Origin: Phoronis australis
Lineage: Eukaryota; Phoronida; Phoronidae
Assembly: GCA_002633005.1 (NCBI GenBank)
Contig: NMRA01000188.1
Coordinates: forward strand, 294,921 to 358,920
DNA: 64,000 nucleotides
Direction of reading: 5' to 3'
This document shows positions 1 to 13,800 of this stretch, piece after piece. The position numbers were made by a program, and so were the translations under genes. The stretch's first letter is position 1, and the number at the start of each line of letters is the position of its first letter. The notes beneath the pieces were generated by a model that was given only the letters and a program-made list of their open reading frames with translations, did not search any database and was not told where the DNA came from.

Positions 1-3000
1 CATCTGTCAGCGTGTAGTAACCCGCACGTAAGTAAATACGCGTTGATTTTGAAGTGTAGAACTTGAAAGGTTATCTAAAGACACGGATGAAAGAAAATTC
101 ATCCGTCACAATTCTATTATTTCGATGTTCATTTATCGTTTCTTCAGACCGAAACTCGAAATCCAAGAATAAACTTGTCATGAGTTGTGAAAAACTTGCC
201 ACTGCCTACTACTCCTACTAGTACTAGTGCCTTTGTAAAATAGGCCTAACAGTTGTAAATCTTCTTGACCCAGACAAGAACAGTCAGTGTCTGTCCACAA
301 CTTAGGTTTTCAAAGTCGACTCATTGGCGACTCATGGAGATCACTGACAATATTTTATGGTGAAGTTCTTTTTTCCGTTTGACAGGGTATTCATTGAGTG
401 TCAGAACTCCGTACCACTACCAGAGACAGAGTGCTGTCAATCATGTAACTTAAGGCCTAACCGTGTACAGGGTTTGGAGTGATGTATTTTTTCCTTTCCT
501 TTCTGATTTTGGCCCAAGCTGAAATTTGGTAACTATTCAAAATGGCACCCGGTAAGAGAAAATCAAGCAAACCTTGACAGATTTTCATCAATTTGTTCAA
601 GTTTTGCTGACTAAATTGTATTCAGAGTCATGGTATGTGTTCAATAAGATCCATGTTCCTATATGTATGGTTCATTTGATTTTATTGAGTAACTTTTTGT
701 GGAGATGTACTATTCGCCCCTGTATGCCTGCGGCATCCAGGGGGGTGTAATTGCCTAGGAGGACCCCAGTCACTATGTCCAATTTTGAACAAGTTCAGAA
801 TATCTAGACAGTGACCACCGTCCTACTGGCACGTACGGGAGTATTTGTCGAGTTGGAAGGAATTAAATACATCGACGACCTCCTAAGTTGTCCCTCTCTG
901 CACAAAAGGTGTATTTATAACAATGTAACATTGATGTTTTAGTCAGTGCGAGGTATATGATTTGCCGAAAATCTTCCGGCGTATGAAGTGCCCAGAGGGT
1001 TCACAGTCTCTATTGTCTACAGAACATCATGTCTAAGAAATGGCTGATAGGATTCACATGAAACTTTTAGATATTCCGCCGTCTCTAAAATGCTGAATTG
1101 TTAAAATGTTTCAATTTTTCACTAGGCCTGTCAAAATAGGTCTTATATAATATTTATTTGAATGTGCAGACTAGTCATTAAGGTCCTACAAAGCTGTAGC
1201 TTAGTTTTGTCAAGGGCTTTCCCCTTGAATTGTGTAATAAGGTCGTTCCGAATTACTACACCACCACCCTATATCCATGGATAATTACCCACAATGCTGA
1301 AGATCTGTCAGGCTGGAACAGATATTTCACAAGCGTTTTTAGACTTGGTTTTTGTTACACTCCCTTCGTTTGCTCCTGTCTCATTGTGTGTAAATTTTTG
1401 GACATTATGACAAAACAAAGAGATGAAAAATTGAAAGCACGAAAATCCTGTTTTCAAATAAGCGTTACATAAATTCTGTTGTCGTAATTAATTACCTGGT
1501 AGATTATCTTTAATTCATGGTAAGTTTTCACTTAAAGTCAGTACAAGTTATCTACTTTTAAAGCTGTATAAAATTGTAAAATAGCCATTTAATGAATGGC
1601 AGGAAAGAGGTAACCCGTGATCTCATAGCAATAGCTGTGTTTATGGTTCCCGTTCTGTCTGTTTTCTTGTATTTAAGAATTTCTGTTCTGACCACTCTTT
1701 ATTTTGAAACACACATATAACCCAAGAAGGATTGTTATTTGTTTCCCACTCATGAGTGTGGTACATGTCAGTCATGTCGGGTGAAATGTATGCAGTTCCT
1801 GGTGCTGTTCCTTGAATACCACCTGGTATAGTACTTGAGGAGTGTTCTTACTCCCACTGAAAGGTCAATATGACTGTTACAGACAAGTGATTGATGAAAT
1901 TTCAAATTTTCAAAGAATGTCACTTATGTATCAAGTTCAACTGATTTGTTTTTTTGTTTATTTGCTGCATTTGCTTGTGATATATCCAGTGGTATGTGAC
2001 TGTGCTGAAATACTACATTTTTATTCACTACATAGTTGTTATGCTTTTTTGATTTTCTGGAAGATCCTCTTCTCAAACTTGAAGTCTTCGAGAAAAATGT
2101 GCAAGAGGAAACATGCAAGGTTAGCGCCAGAATTGTTGTCAGTGTTTCCTTTTCGCATGAGTGGCTATCAAAATCGTGACTTTCAGGGTTTTTATCAAAG
2201 AGCAGAAGTTGCATAAAATGAAAACGAAAAGATCATTTTGAAAACTAACGGTGTTTTTTGAGATTTCATCTTGAACCTTTGCATCAAATGTAATTTGGTA
2301 ATGTTATCGGTAGTGTTGTTTTGCAATGAAGTTACGTGTTCTTTTCTGATTATTTCTAATCAAAGATTAAAAATCTCTGGTTTAGTTTCAACTCCAGACT
2401 ACAGTGGTTTCCAAATCCAGATATAATCAGTCTAGTCTATCAAGTCTTAGTGCAGTCTTCTGTTCCACATCAAGACCTGAAAACCTCTTACCGTGCATAT
2501 GTGCGTCACAAAACAAACCGAATCCAGTTACGCCAGGTTTGGCTAATGTTTAATCATTTTTGTTCGGGAAAACATGTTGGAGTAACTTTTCACGAGGAAT
2601 TCAGTTTCAGAAGTGAAGCAGTTAAAAAATCACTAGTTTCATTGTATGATTTTGCAATTGATTTCACCCAATGTTTTGTTGCTGTAATGTCATCGCTAAT
2701 GCAGTAATTGTCTCGCTCTGTACAAAACGAAGTACCTTTGTTCACACCAAAGCATTTATCACTTCTGAAACCGACCTTTAACGTTAGTGGTTAGGTGTAA
2801 TTTATTACGGGTACTAATGTCAAAAGCATCACTCTGACCACTCCAATGTCGTACTGTGATTCTTCATTTGTTTTGCATTCAATATGGCTGACAAATGAAA
2901 TGATATTTTGTTAAATTTCTCCACAAAAGTAAAGATTAAAAACATTTTAGCCTATGACAAGCATGGTTTGCTGTGACGTGTAGATGTCATAAAACAACAT

Positions 3001-5829
3001 TTGTTGAAATTCCCAATATTTGCAAAAAGATAATCAGTCATTGATAATGGAATAAGACTATTTTGGCAATAATAAACTCCTTAATGGTATGTATTTTCTG
3101 AAAGTAGAAAGCGTGTAGAATTTGATTTTGACATTTCACCAATCTACCATTATTGGACAAGGTGACCATGTCTTCTGAGTAAAATTTACCAAAAGGGTAA
3201 GGTTTATTTAACAAAACACTGTTATCAGTAATTTGGTTGGACATATGGAATCTAAAAATGCTGTTCCTGTTTTCCATTTTAGTTTGGTTTCACGCGAGTT
3301 TAGATTTTTTGTGAAAATCATAAAAGCCCCATTTTTAAGAGCACTTCATGCAAAAGTGGAACACTGTAATAATTCCGTTCAGCATTTTGAAGAACAATGC
3401 TGTCTGAAAGTTTCATGTAAATCCAATTAACCATTTCTGAGATATATTCCCAAGTTAAGCCAAATTTGGTTATTTTTTGGGGCCATATGTTTTCCTGTGT
3501 TGCTAAAGCAGTGCTAGGACTGTCTGGGTACCAGTCCAATGCATCCAAAATAGCTAAAACTGTCTGAAGCAGGCTTTTACGGAATTCACTGTCAGTTGAT
3601 TCGAGATCGAATACATTACAGCATCCATGGGTTTTTACATGTAAATCCAAAATCAATGTGCTTCTTCCAACGGGAAATTCTTGTATTAAGGGTTTAAAAG
3701 TTTACTATACACTTCAAAGTGTCTGAGTATTGATTATGAACTGAACATTGTATAGGATGGTTTCTGGTTTAGAGTTGGTTTGTAAACACTTGCAGTGTGT
3801 GTTACCAGATGGGCACCCGTCTTTATGAAGCCATTAAAGTCGGACTATTGATTTCAGAGACTTGTGCTTGTGTTTTTAACCAATTCATTTCATGTATTTG
3901 TGTGTAAAGCAAATTCAACAACTTTTTTATTGATTGAGAGTATGTACTTTTGTTTACTACATTCAAACACTGGTGGAACTGAATATGTGCTAACGACAAA
4001 AATGGCTTGTCATTGACAACTTGTCTTTAAGCCTATATGCATAGTTTATGAGAGAGTATGTACTTTTGTTTATGAAAGTTTCATACAGACCTCATCTGGT
4101 TTTCTGAGATGTGATGCTTCGAAGTCCAGTCAGGTTTGGACATTTTTGTGGGATGCTGCACAGGTCTCACTTGAGCTTTCATGTGATTTTCAATGGAGTG
4201 AATAGAGCTCTTTGATTTGCTATCACTTCTTGATTTATTACAGGTTAATTATTTATCATTTCTGATTGCCAATGCCCATTGGTGCTTTAGAAATCCTGTG
4301 GTGCTTTTGCAGCAAGTGTATGGTTACAATGGCTTCGCAAAACTGAATCATAATAGTACTAGATTCCTAAAATCAACCAACTACATTTTTTCTTAAAAGC
4401 CAGCTGGTAGGTCCGTGTAAAACAAACAATTAAAAGCGTTGATCAAAGGGAGCCATGAGATAATTTGAGTTCCCACATGGCCTATATTATGTGACACCTG
4501 TTTTGTTATTCAATGCTAATTTAGTACTAATGGAAAATGTGTCCTGCTGGTTGTAATCAATAAATTTCAGGGCGGAGAAACAATCCAGTGTTTTGACCCT
4601 TAAATGTGTGCAGTGAAGCCTCAGCAATTTAGGGCAAAAATGGTTTCTTTCGAATTTTTTTTGTTTTTTCTTATTGATACCGTGAATGCCCTTGAAATGA
4701 CAGCATTTGTTTGGTGGTACAAGTTTTTTGTTTCGAAGAAAGGAAAAATAAATTAATTTCCTTCTCGCTGCCCCTGTTGCATATGGCTAAATATTCGAAT
4801 TTAGTGGTCTGTCGTGCAGTGTTTTTAGTTCTCTTCAATGAATGTGGTATTTCCTATTCATCGAGTATGCCACTTGATTTTGATGCTCGCCTTTGTATTT
4901 CTGAGTTCCATCGCTTGACCGTTTCTGTAACCTCACCAGCATCATACAATCAAGTTTGCTTGAGTTGGGTATTAAATGAACACTTTATGCAATATTGTGT
5001 CAAAGTTGTCTAGTGAGGTTGGTGAGGTGAAATGTGACAAACTGCAAGTTCTTTCAGTGTTGAGAACAATTTCAAGCTTTAATGTCAACATACATTTCTG
5101 AATTCCCAGGGCTTGGCTACTGACTTGAAGGCTAAAGCGTGCTTTCGTCTTCTTATTGAGAGTGGATTATTTTGTTTCTGAGGTACAATTTTGGCTGTTT
5201 TTGAAGATGACTTGCTGGTGGCCTTTGTATAATATACAGTTTTGTAAATAACAGATATGGTGTTTTTAGGCTGACCTGAACACTGCTTGCTCTGTTATTG
5301 TATGTGTTGAGGTTCTTTGGTAAACTAAACCAGTGCACACTTGTTTCCACAACAGAATCAAAGGTCCATTATGGAAGCATTTGTCCAGTGTGTTTTGGTC
5401 TGGTCTATCATGGCGCATCTAGAATAATCAATAATGAACCGTTGATAAGACATTGATCTTTTGATTATGTTTTCATTAATTCATCTGCATTGGAGACTTC
5501 CTATTTACTTTTAACTCAAGGTAGTTGTCAACCTTCTGGGAATTTTTTTAAAAAAAGAATGCAATATTCACACATTTCCTTTGTTGAGTCGTTTACATCA
5601 GTCGCTATGGTTGCACGGACAGTAAACACATAACAGGTAAATGTACAACATGTCTCTCCAAGGTAACCAATGATTTATAATTTTAACAAGGGGATCTTCA
5701 AAAATGGTTGCATTCCCTCAACCTTTGCAAACTATAGTTCAACAGCAATGACTGTGATTAAGTACTGAGTACACACTGAGTGTACTGGAACATGTAGGGT
5801 GATTGCCAATTTACTGTGAAAGCCCCAAT

Positions 5830-6480
5830 TCCCACTGGCTTTGAAACTTTGATGTTGCCGAAGCTTCGACGTTGCCGAAACTTGGATCAATGGGAACACT
5901 TCAAACTTCGGTTTTGAATCGAAGTGGACTGAGTTAACTCCGAAATAAAGAGGTGGATTTAATATTGAAGCGTCGATGCTTCGCTACAATGGGAACACTT
6001 AACTTCGGTGTCATAGGAGTTATCGCCATGGGTCACTGCCTGCATTTGCCAACAGCGGGTGGTGACTGGTAACTATTTATTAATATTTTGATCTAATAAT
6101 TATTATTTTGGTGGTTTAAGCATTCTGTTTCAATTGATCCATGTATTTTCTGAATTCTTTACATTAAAAATCACTGAGTGCCGTGTAGTGTACGCAAAAT
6201 TATTTCCTGCTACGCCATAATGCCTTTGTTTGGATCAGCTGTTACTGTGCTCAAGAGTCAATTTTATGTTATTTTCTAGTACATCGTCATCGTCCCAACA
6301 TGGCAATCATTGGCTGCCTTGTGAAGTTTCCATCTGGGGAGAGGGAGAGGTCCTTGTCATTTTTGAAGGCAAGCACCATCAAAAACAGCTAGGCCATATG
6401 ACCAAAGGTCATATTAGACCTGCCTTACGATAACTTGACTGAACTATAACTCCGAAGCTGATGGGAACACTGAGGCTTAA
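5830..6480. repeat. Probable dispersed repeat with recurring 'tgggaacac' and 'cttcgg' words
   Basis: The stretch repeatedly uses the same phrases: tgggaacact at about 5891, 5991 and 6460, and cttcgg/gaagct in both orientations. Similar text at both edges (cccactggct near 5830, and tgggaacactgag near 6460) suggests a degraded non-autonomous element. No open frame has family features. Terminal inverted repeats and a target duplication could not be defined confidently. Confidence 0.35.
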
Positions 6481-6502
6481 CTTTGCTGTTAACCACAGTT
6501 AA

Positions 6503-6925
6503 GTCCCGTTTAGACATCAACTTTTGGCCCGGCGAAACTGGCACGGAGCCAATTGATCAGTGTCAAGCGTCCGTTTACACACACAACTCACTGACTGTGG
6601 CAAGACGGAAATTGTAGGCCGGAGAGGGGATCACATATGTGCAGGTTTACAAATGACGGAGTTGAAGAGATGGAGAACCTGTATTTAGGTCATTACACAA
6701 GTGCAGTAGAGATGATCCTTTCTGCCTTGCCCCAGTTTTGCGTTTAGACACATAATTGACATGGAACAAGATGTTCTAGCGCAAATTGATCTACCTCACA
6801 AACGGGTGGCAAAAGTTGTCACTGTGGTGTCAATTTGCCCCAGTTCAGTCCCATTTACACACATACTTGGGCTGGAACAACTGTCAACTGATCCATGTCA
6901 ACTTTTGTTGTGTAACCAGCCCTTT
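6503..6925. repeat. Dispersed repeat, copy 1 (related to 8.68 kb)
   Basis: A block bounded by caacttttg-type words at about 6519 and 6900. Its inner part (about 6786-6890) aligns by eye with 8709-8815: both contain ctacctc.caaac, a caa.ttgcccc/ctcc run, and a tttacacacacactt-like stretch followed by ggaacaactgt or gatcagctgt. This marks two copies of the same interspersed family. The ends are not defined well enough to name a class. Confidence 0.45.
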
Positions 6926-8679
6926 AGATAGTAGCATAGTTACAATGTAACTGCATGGGGAAGGACCTTAATTGTGTATTTGAGAAGACTTGTAATTTGT
7001 AGTTTAACCATAGCCATCTGTGTTATTCCAAAATTTGAGTTACGCCCATCCCCAATTTAAGAAAGTCTTTGGTTATTCGTCCACACCTAACTTTTACAGT
7101 TGTGACTTTTTGTACTCATTCATATTTCTTAGTTCTCTCAGTAAAAAGTAAGCATGTTTACCATCTGCATACCATTTGATTCAGACTTTGTATGAAAAAT
7201 CAAAATCAGTCTTTACGACCATATTTCTTTTTTAACTCCATTGTAAGACTCGTGTACTGAACATGAGTGACAATGATGAATCTAACTCAATCGATATTTG
7301 GTCAATTACTGTCTCTTGACAATCACTGGTTATTGTAAAGCAAGACGAAGCATTATCCTATAACACGAACTGTGTTCCATGATCCGTCACTCTATATTTA
7401 GTGTTAAGCAATTCATGACCTTCCCTGTACAATGAGTTGTGATCTTATTCTTAATTCGTGCTCTTTTGGTTTCGCTTGATGTCTCTTAGGAGGTCATCGT
7501 AGAACACAGGCCTTGTTTCACGTGATGATACTGCCTTCATTTCCCATTGCGTAGGTCTGTTCATAGCCGTTTCCTTTTCACGCTGTTTTTCTTGAATTGA
7601 ACGCGCGATAGCATTGCAGATGCAGCCGTGGTGCTTTTCTCAGGACGCGTGATTTGTGTGTGAGCATGACATGATAAGGAGGGTTCAGTTAGTGAATTGA
7701 TGTGTGCACATGTTAATGGAAGGCTGTTTGTTTTGTAGGCACTGTAGAAACACTAGGGTTGTTCAACAGTGTACACACTGTAAGCTTTAGAGTGGGTGTT
7801 GATTAGGTGAACTTTTCTTGCTATGAAAATGGCAACGCAGATGAAAAAAATCAACAATTTTTTTTTGTCTTATTCCTCATGAAAAGTGCTAATTTATTTT
7901 TATTTATCATTATTTCAGTTTGAAGGCAAGAAGAAGTTTAAAGCATAATATGTCATAATACGATTTTAATAGATACACGCTTAAGTTGTTGTTTCTGTAC
8001 ACTTTTGGGTAAGTTGGGTCGGAGGGCGTAGGGCAAGTTTAGGAAAAGCACACTGGTGAAAATGGTGATAATTGTGAATGGTCTGTCCATGAATGTTATA
8101 ATTTTTTATTTTTTAAATTTGCTTGTGATAGTCTTGCATGCTATTGTACAATGTGATTCCTGTAAACTATATAGAATGAGCTATGTAAACTTGACACTGT
8201 AGCAGTGTACTGCTTTCTATTGTCATGCCTTGTCATGTATTGTTAATCCTTTGGCATATTGGGGAAACCAGTAATCAATAATTTGCCAGAATGTCCAAGA
8301 AGCTTGGTTTTATTAGGGATGAGCTTTTCTTGGTGAAAATGTTTTTCAATCATCGTTAGATTAACATCAACCCTGTTACCATAGCGATGGGCTTTGGAGG
8401 CTCTTTGTTACTTTGTCACAGCATATTGATTATCGCGACATCACATAAATAGCCATTTTTACTGGAGGAGTTGTAACGGTGGACGTTGCTCCATTTAAAT
8501 CACATGTACACGACTTAGGTTGCAAATTGGATCAGCACAAGTCATTTACGTGAAAAATGTCTGTGCATACTCGCTTAAACAATAGTGAACATGTAAAGCA
8601 TGTGAAATGACTGTATTCCCCATCTATACGCTGGTGCTCAAGGGTAACAGACTGAGAGATGATCCCTTTGTGTTTAGAT

Positions 8680-8860
8680 GTGAAGTTGACACTGGGGCAA
8701 CTGATCGAGTGCTATTTGCTCTACCTCTCAAACTGGTGTCAAAAATGGTGGCCGCAGTATCAACTTGCTCCGTGTCAGTCATGTTTATACACACACTTCA
8801 ACTCGATCAGCTGTTCCGTGTCGGGGCCGCGTGTCATTTGCGCCTCGTGTAAATATGGTT
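8680..8860. repeat. Dispersed repeat, copy 2 (related to 6.50 kb)
   Basis: Shorter, diverged copy of the repeat seen at 6.50-6.92 kb in the same orientation. The short open frames across it (8607-8852, 8659-8913) are explained by the repeat and are not called as genes. Confidence 0.4.
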
Positions 8861-10189
8861 GTTGTCCAAATCACGACTTGACATTGTCGAAATCAACAGA
8901 GAAGCATCTTTAGTTGAGATGTACGGTAGTTTTCCACAAAAATAATCGCCAAAATTGAAAAATGGAAAAAATGACAAAGTTTGATTTATTTCAAATTTAA
9001 AATTAGAAAATTTCACCAAATGTTGTTTCATGACATCACTTCATTACAAACTAGGCTAGTTATAGACTCAAATTTTCTTAATCGTTGTTTCTGTGAAGAA
9101 ATTTGACGAAATGCAATTTCATCTGCCAAGACATCGTATGCTAAATAAGTGAGGATTTACCCCCATCATCCAATCCATACTTCCTGTACCTGCTGACTTG
9201 TGCTTTACTGTTTATGTACATAGAGGGAGATAAGATGTTGATGACATCAGACATATGTATACTAAACTGTTGTCTGGATGCTCAGCCCACAAACACCACA
9301 TTCCTCTAATATTCTTGAGGTGATATAAGGCATGTGGAATAGCTGTGGGAGTTTGTAAAGTTAGTATACTGGGTCTGAAAACAACATTTTGATATCCCAC
9401 TTTGCTGTTTGATGATTTCTGCACATGAACATCTGGGAAACTTACATATTGTATGTGGACAATGATACTAGAGAACTATGATTTATTTTCACCTGTAGGA
9501 CAATGTATTATTTTAAAATAAGATCAATGTTAAACAATAAGTCAATAAATTATGTTCAGCTGTTAGAGTTTCATAGACAGGAAAATAGGGCATGTTATTA
9601 GTGATTCATATGTCTGCCATATTTCCTTGGTAACGAGAAATTGTGTCCAATTAATGGTTTGCTCCCATCGTGAAATTTAGTAGGAAATCTGCTGTATCCA
9701 TCCGCTTGCAATGCACTTCCGGCTTAAAAAATTAGTTGCAGGGGGTCTGTTACATGTTGTGCCAGATGTGCACAGGTCACGCCTGTGGGCCCATTGCACT
9801 GGTCACCTGAAACCATTTCTGTTTTTGTTAAATAAAATCATTGACTAGTTGAAGAGCTAGAAACCTGACTCAAGGGTCTTCCAGTGTGGCCGGGCTTAAC
9901 CTCCACCATTGAAATTTCCACTTTTGAAAGCTATGGTCGACTTTGCTCGTACTATTTTATATGTTGGAAACTTCTTTTTAAAATTAAATGTGCTGGCAAT
10001 ATCTTTGTGAATGCCTGCCTCATCAGATTTGTAATTGAAGACCTCATTGTAAATAAGTTGAAGGAGAACCCATGATTCTTTGGCCAATGATTGTTCTTCA
10101 TTGATGCTATTTTCGGCTGATTTAAGTTTGGAGAAATTGGTTAATTTTGAAGCCATCAGCTGAGGAATAGTAGTGAGTTGAGAATTTTT

Positions 10190-10420
10190 TCCTTTCAGCG
10201 AATCGCAGGGACATTGGGGGGAGGGGTGCCAGGCAACTGTTAACCTGAAAGAGGGGAGGGGGGGGCGGGACTCACAGCTACCGACCGAGGCTGCACCACG
10301 GAGCCTTGTCAACCGAGCAGGCACCGAGGAGGTGTCGACTGGTGGGGGGTGCACTGTTTGTCCCTTACGTCCTCGATTCTGAATTGCACAACTGCCACTG
10401 GTCTCATCACGGGTTAGCGC
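10190..10420 (+). promoter_or_regulatory. GC-rich patch upstream of PAM, possible promoter or 5' UTR
   Basis: About 230 bases that are clearly richer in G and C, and in CpG, than their AT-rich surroundings. They end about 230 bases before the PAM start codon. A G-run ending in gggcggga (10258-10270) resembles an Sp1-type GC box. No TATA box stands out. Promoter function is inferred from position and composition only. A GC-rich repeat also occurs in intron 1 (12.4-12.7 kb), so composition by itself is weak evidence. Confidence 0.3.
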
Positions 10421-10647
10421 CTTAAGTAGTAGTGGATTAAATGTTGCGATGGCTGCAATTTTGGAACATCTCAAGCATAGTATTTAAAACTTTTGACCTT
10501 ATGACCAGTATATTGCGTGCCGTGTCTAATCTGTTCATCTCTGTTACAGAGTACCTCTTGGACTTAACAAACCTTGTGCAATATACGTCAACGCGATGCT
10601 GTCATAGGAATAAAAGGGACCAACTTCTGTAACCAGGACCAAGTTGA

Positions 10648-10827
10648 ATGACAGCTGTGACAATGGAGATGACAAGGACGCTATGTTTTGTATTGTTTTT
10701 TATGTTAGACTTTACCCTGTCGTTTTTCCTGGGTGGGAGCAACTACATAGAACCCAAGCCTCACTTTGAAACCGTGGATGGAGAAAAGACAATAGATATT
10801 CGCATGCCTGGTGCTAAGCCATTGGTG
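10648..10827 (+). CDS. PAM: PAM exon 1: signal peptide and PHM N-terminus
   Basis: Sixty codons ending in phase 0 at a GTAAGT donor. ATGs at codons 1, 6 and 8 could all start. I chose the first because it is in frame with the hydrophobic segment at residues 11-30, which is a good signal peptide core. Residues 49-58 ([10 protein letters not shown]) match the conserved IRMPG start of PHM. The cysteine that precedes this motif in vertebrate PHM is absent. Confidence 0.9.
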
Positions 10828-13800
10828 GTAAGTGTGACACCTCAGAATTTGCAAGTTCAGTAAACATCCGTGGTAAGTCGCTTTATTTCTACGAGAGCAT
10901 GGCAGTGACTTTCACTTCTCCTAACTTCAAAGCCGGTTGTGGACAAAGACTAAAGGTGATTTCTTTCATTCACATAATGTTCTGCAATGTTGGACTTCCT
11001 AGAATCTGTTGCGGTTATTTGGTAGCAGAATTATAGAATAAAAACAAATGTAAAATACGAGGGCCTCAAGTACATTCCAAATCACTAGTGCACTATTGAT
11101 GACACTTGTGTGCCAAGTACTCTGTTGCCATCTAGCCCTCATGTTATTATGTCACCACTTTATCAAAGAATGTCTGTTGGCTAATCATCAGGCCTGTGCT
11201 ATGAGCCTGAAACACTTTGTAATAGACTCTATTCATGCGGCGGACATTAAAATCCAAAGCGAGGCTCACTGCGATAAACAAAGCGGAAATTTACATTGCG
11301 TGAGTTAAATGGCCAGTCTTTGGAGTCCAACCTGAATATTAAATCTTAAAAAATGTGTCGATAATTAACCACAGAGACGTAGAAAAATACAGTAAAAGAA
11401 CAAGTCAATGCACCAAAGAGTTGTCTGACGAAAGGATATAGGTTTTTCTGGAAAACTAGGTTTGAAACATGAAAAGTAAACATGACCAAATTGCGGCGAT
11501 CGTAGTGTTACGGATTAGGTATCATACTGAATGCAGGGTTACGTTTCTTCCAATAAATTCTTGATAAAAATGCTTTCTACACGAACCAGGTCATTTGGTC
11601 GTATTGTTGACGAGTTGAAGATATATCGGACAGTGGTGGCTCATGGCATTTTGCTGTCGTGTGCAATTAGTCTCATGTAGTTTAATTTGTTGATCAAGAG
11701 TAGGCCTATTTGCTTCAAGCATAGCACTACCGGGACTAACAGTTGATTTGTCATTGATCTGAAATAATACGTGATGTTATTAAATATATATTTTGATTAC
11801 GATAAAAAACTAGGCTCGCAATTGAAAATAAAAATTATATGACCATCAATTCTGCTTTCTTGGTTTTAATAATTACGTCTATTTCGTGTGTTATATTTTT
11901 CAAATATCAATCTCGACCAAGCTGAATTTTAAAATTAAAACACCTAATTCTTTCATCCAATGCATAACCTCGTTTTAGAGCTCAATTTCAGTTAACTGGA
12001 CAGAACACAGGGGCGGATTTAGAGGGGAGCCAAGGGGCTATGCCCCAGCCCTCCCCTAAAATTCTCCCAGATTCCATTTGGCAGTTCAGGAGCGCGAATT
12101 TCTGACGGGCAAAATCCTGGCTAATACTCTGCCTTGCCCCCCCCAACTCAAAGTCCTGGATCCTCCCTGGAACAAGCATAGTTATCATGTTTCTTCAGAG
12201 GCCTCGTTCATATCTGAGAGGAAAGGTGCCTCGTGTGTGTGCGGCCTTCTGAGAGGGGAACGTTTCGCCGAGTGACGGGTCAGTGAAAACTCTACTGACC
12301 TCCCGATCACCATCAATAGCACCCCGCTCTGTTGCAAGCTCTCATAGCTCTGTCTCAAGTAGCATTTTCAGTGACTGATCTAAAATACCATATAGGCCTA
12401 GTGAGGGGGGGCCGACATCCTCGGAGAAGCAGGCAAAGTCCCGATTGTATGCAGGCAGGCGGCCCCGAAGTTGCGGGCGCCGAGGATGTATACCTTCTGC
12501 TCAGGAAATCTGTCGTTGGACTAAAAAAAATAAAACGGAACGGGTTTTTCCCCCCTCGTCCGCTACCGGTCCTAGCTCGATCTCAGTACAAGTTTCCTCC
12601 CGCTTCACGTTTTGCTGGTTTATTTTGCTTGCGGCAGTCAAGGGGAGGGCAGGGCTCCTGTCCCCCCCCCCTAAATCCGCCTATGATTTTGTACTTTTTC
12701 AAATTGTCACCTCTGTGGTCACAGGTGATTTGAAACGTTGGAGAGAAATTTTCAATCACAAAGGGGATTTTTAGCCTCGTGGCCGGTAATTTCGCGTAAT
12801 TTTTCAATATTTTTGAGAGGGAATAGGACCGATATTTGGCCCCAAAATTGAGGGATTGGGGGCCCTGTCCTTTTTGTAAAGAAAAAAGCATCGTGCTTCA
12901 ACCCATAGTCATGAAAACACAGCCTGGCTGGCCGAAGATTCTCCGGTCCTCGTTGCTATGTCGGCATCCAGTCCGAGATGCGACAAATTATGATTCGAAA
13001 ACAGTTATAAATTTTACACGGACATATTTTCCTTCGTCGTGGCGTATGGCAAGGACCCAACGCTTCCGAATCCCAACATCCTTAGGGATTGTAAAACAGA
13101 GTGTCCGTATTTTTTCTAGCTGTTCGAGCAACGCGGAGTACAACTACGCGGATAAACCACCAGAGCTATCGTAGCGAGCCTCGTTTTGGAACGCGCCTCC
13201 TGTCGGCGTGAATAGGGTCTATGGGCAGAGGAAGGTGCGCTTAGTGCTGGAGATCTCATTCTACCACAATATTGTTGACAACCAAAATTGGGCCTGTCCT
13301 GTTGTCTTTCCTAACATGTTCATGGTGGACAGTGGATGGCCTTATCTTGGAAATTTTATGGAGATTGTTACCATGCCAACAGGAGTTTTTGGTACAATGA
13401 ACTTCTGCATGACTTTTCCTGCAAAAACGTGCATTTTCCCGTCCATTTCAAGTCAGAGTTGAGACTAAAGTGCTCATTATACGTCACCTGGCTCAAACGC
13501 TGCAGGGAAATACTGTGCATACCCTCTGCGTCAGTGTCTTCAAGCCTGGGTTGGCTGCATATCAACCCAAACCCTTTGTCAGGTTATGGAGGAAACTCGA
13601 AAAATGACCAAATTTTGAAAACTTGGGAACATCATATTTGAGAAATGGCAGTCAGGTCTTGTATCTCAAGCAAATCATTCATTAGTAAAATAAATGCAAG
13701 ATTCATGCACCACATAAATTCAGTATTTTCTGTAAACATATATTAATTTTGTGGCTAGAACTTGATGATTAATGGTGGTTGCTATAGTTTCAGTGTTCAA

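Larger units (their letters stand above)
1..10189. other. Upstream intergenic region without a recognisable gene
   Basis: AT-rich DNA with only short open frames (up to about 125 codons) that show no domain, no splice-consistent extension and no composition difference from their surroundings. It carries dispersed repeat copies near 5.83-6.48, 6.50-6.92 and 8.68-8.86 kb, listed separately. A 20-base word is repeated at about 3937 and 4053. I saw no tRNA-like fold. Non-coding 5' exons of the PAM gene could lie here and would not be visible without transcript data. Confidence 0.5.

Noticed and set aside
1842-2216. 124-codon frame with hydrophobic stretch
   Set aside because: Phe/Leu/Tyr-rich from AT composition, with an equally open opposite strand; nothing supports a membrane protein gene.
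9896-10474. 192-codon minus-strand frame upstream of PAM
   Set aside because: Driven by the GC-rich patch lowering stop frequency; no domain or homology seen.
12332-12891. Open frames of 102-133 codons in PAM intron 1
   Set aside because: Coincide with the GC-rich dispersed element.
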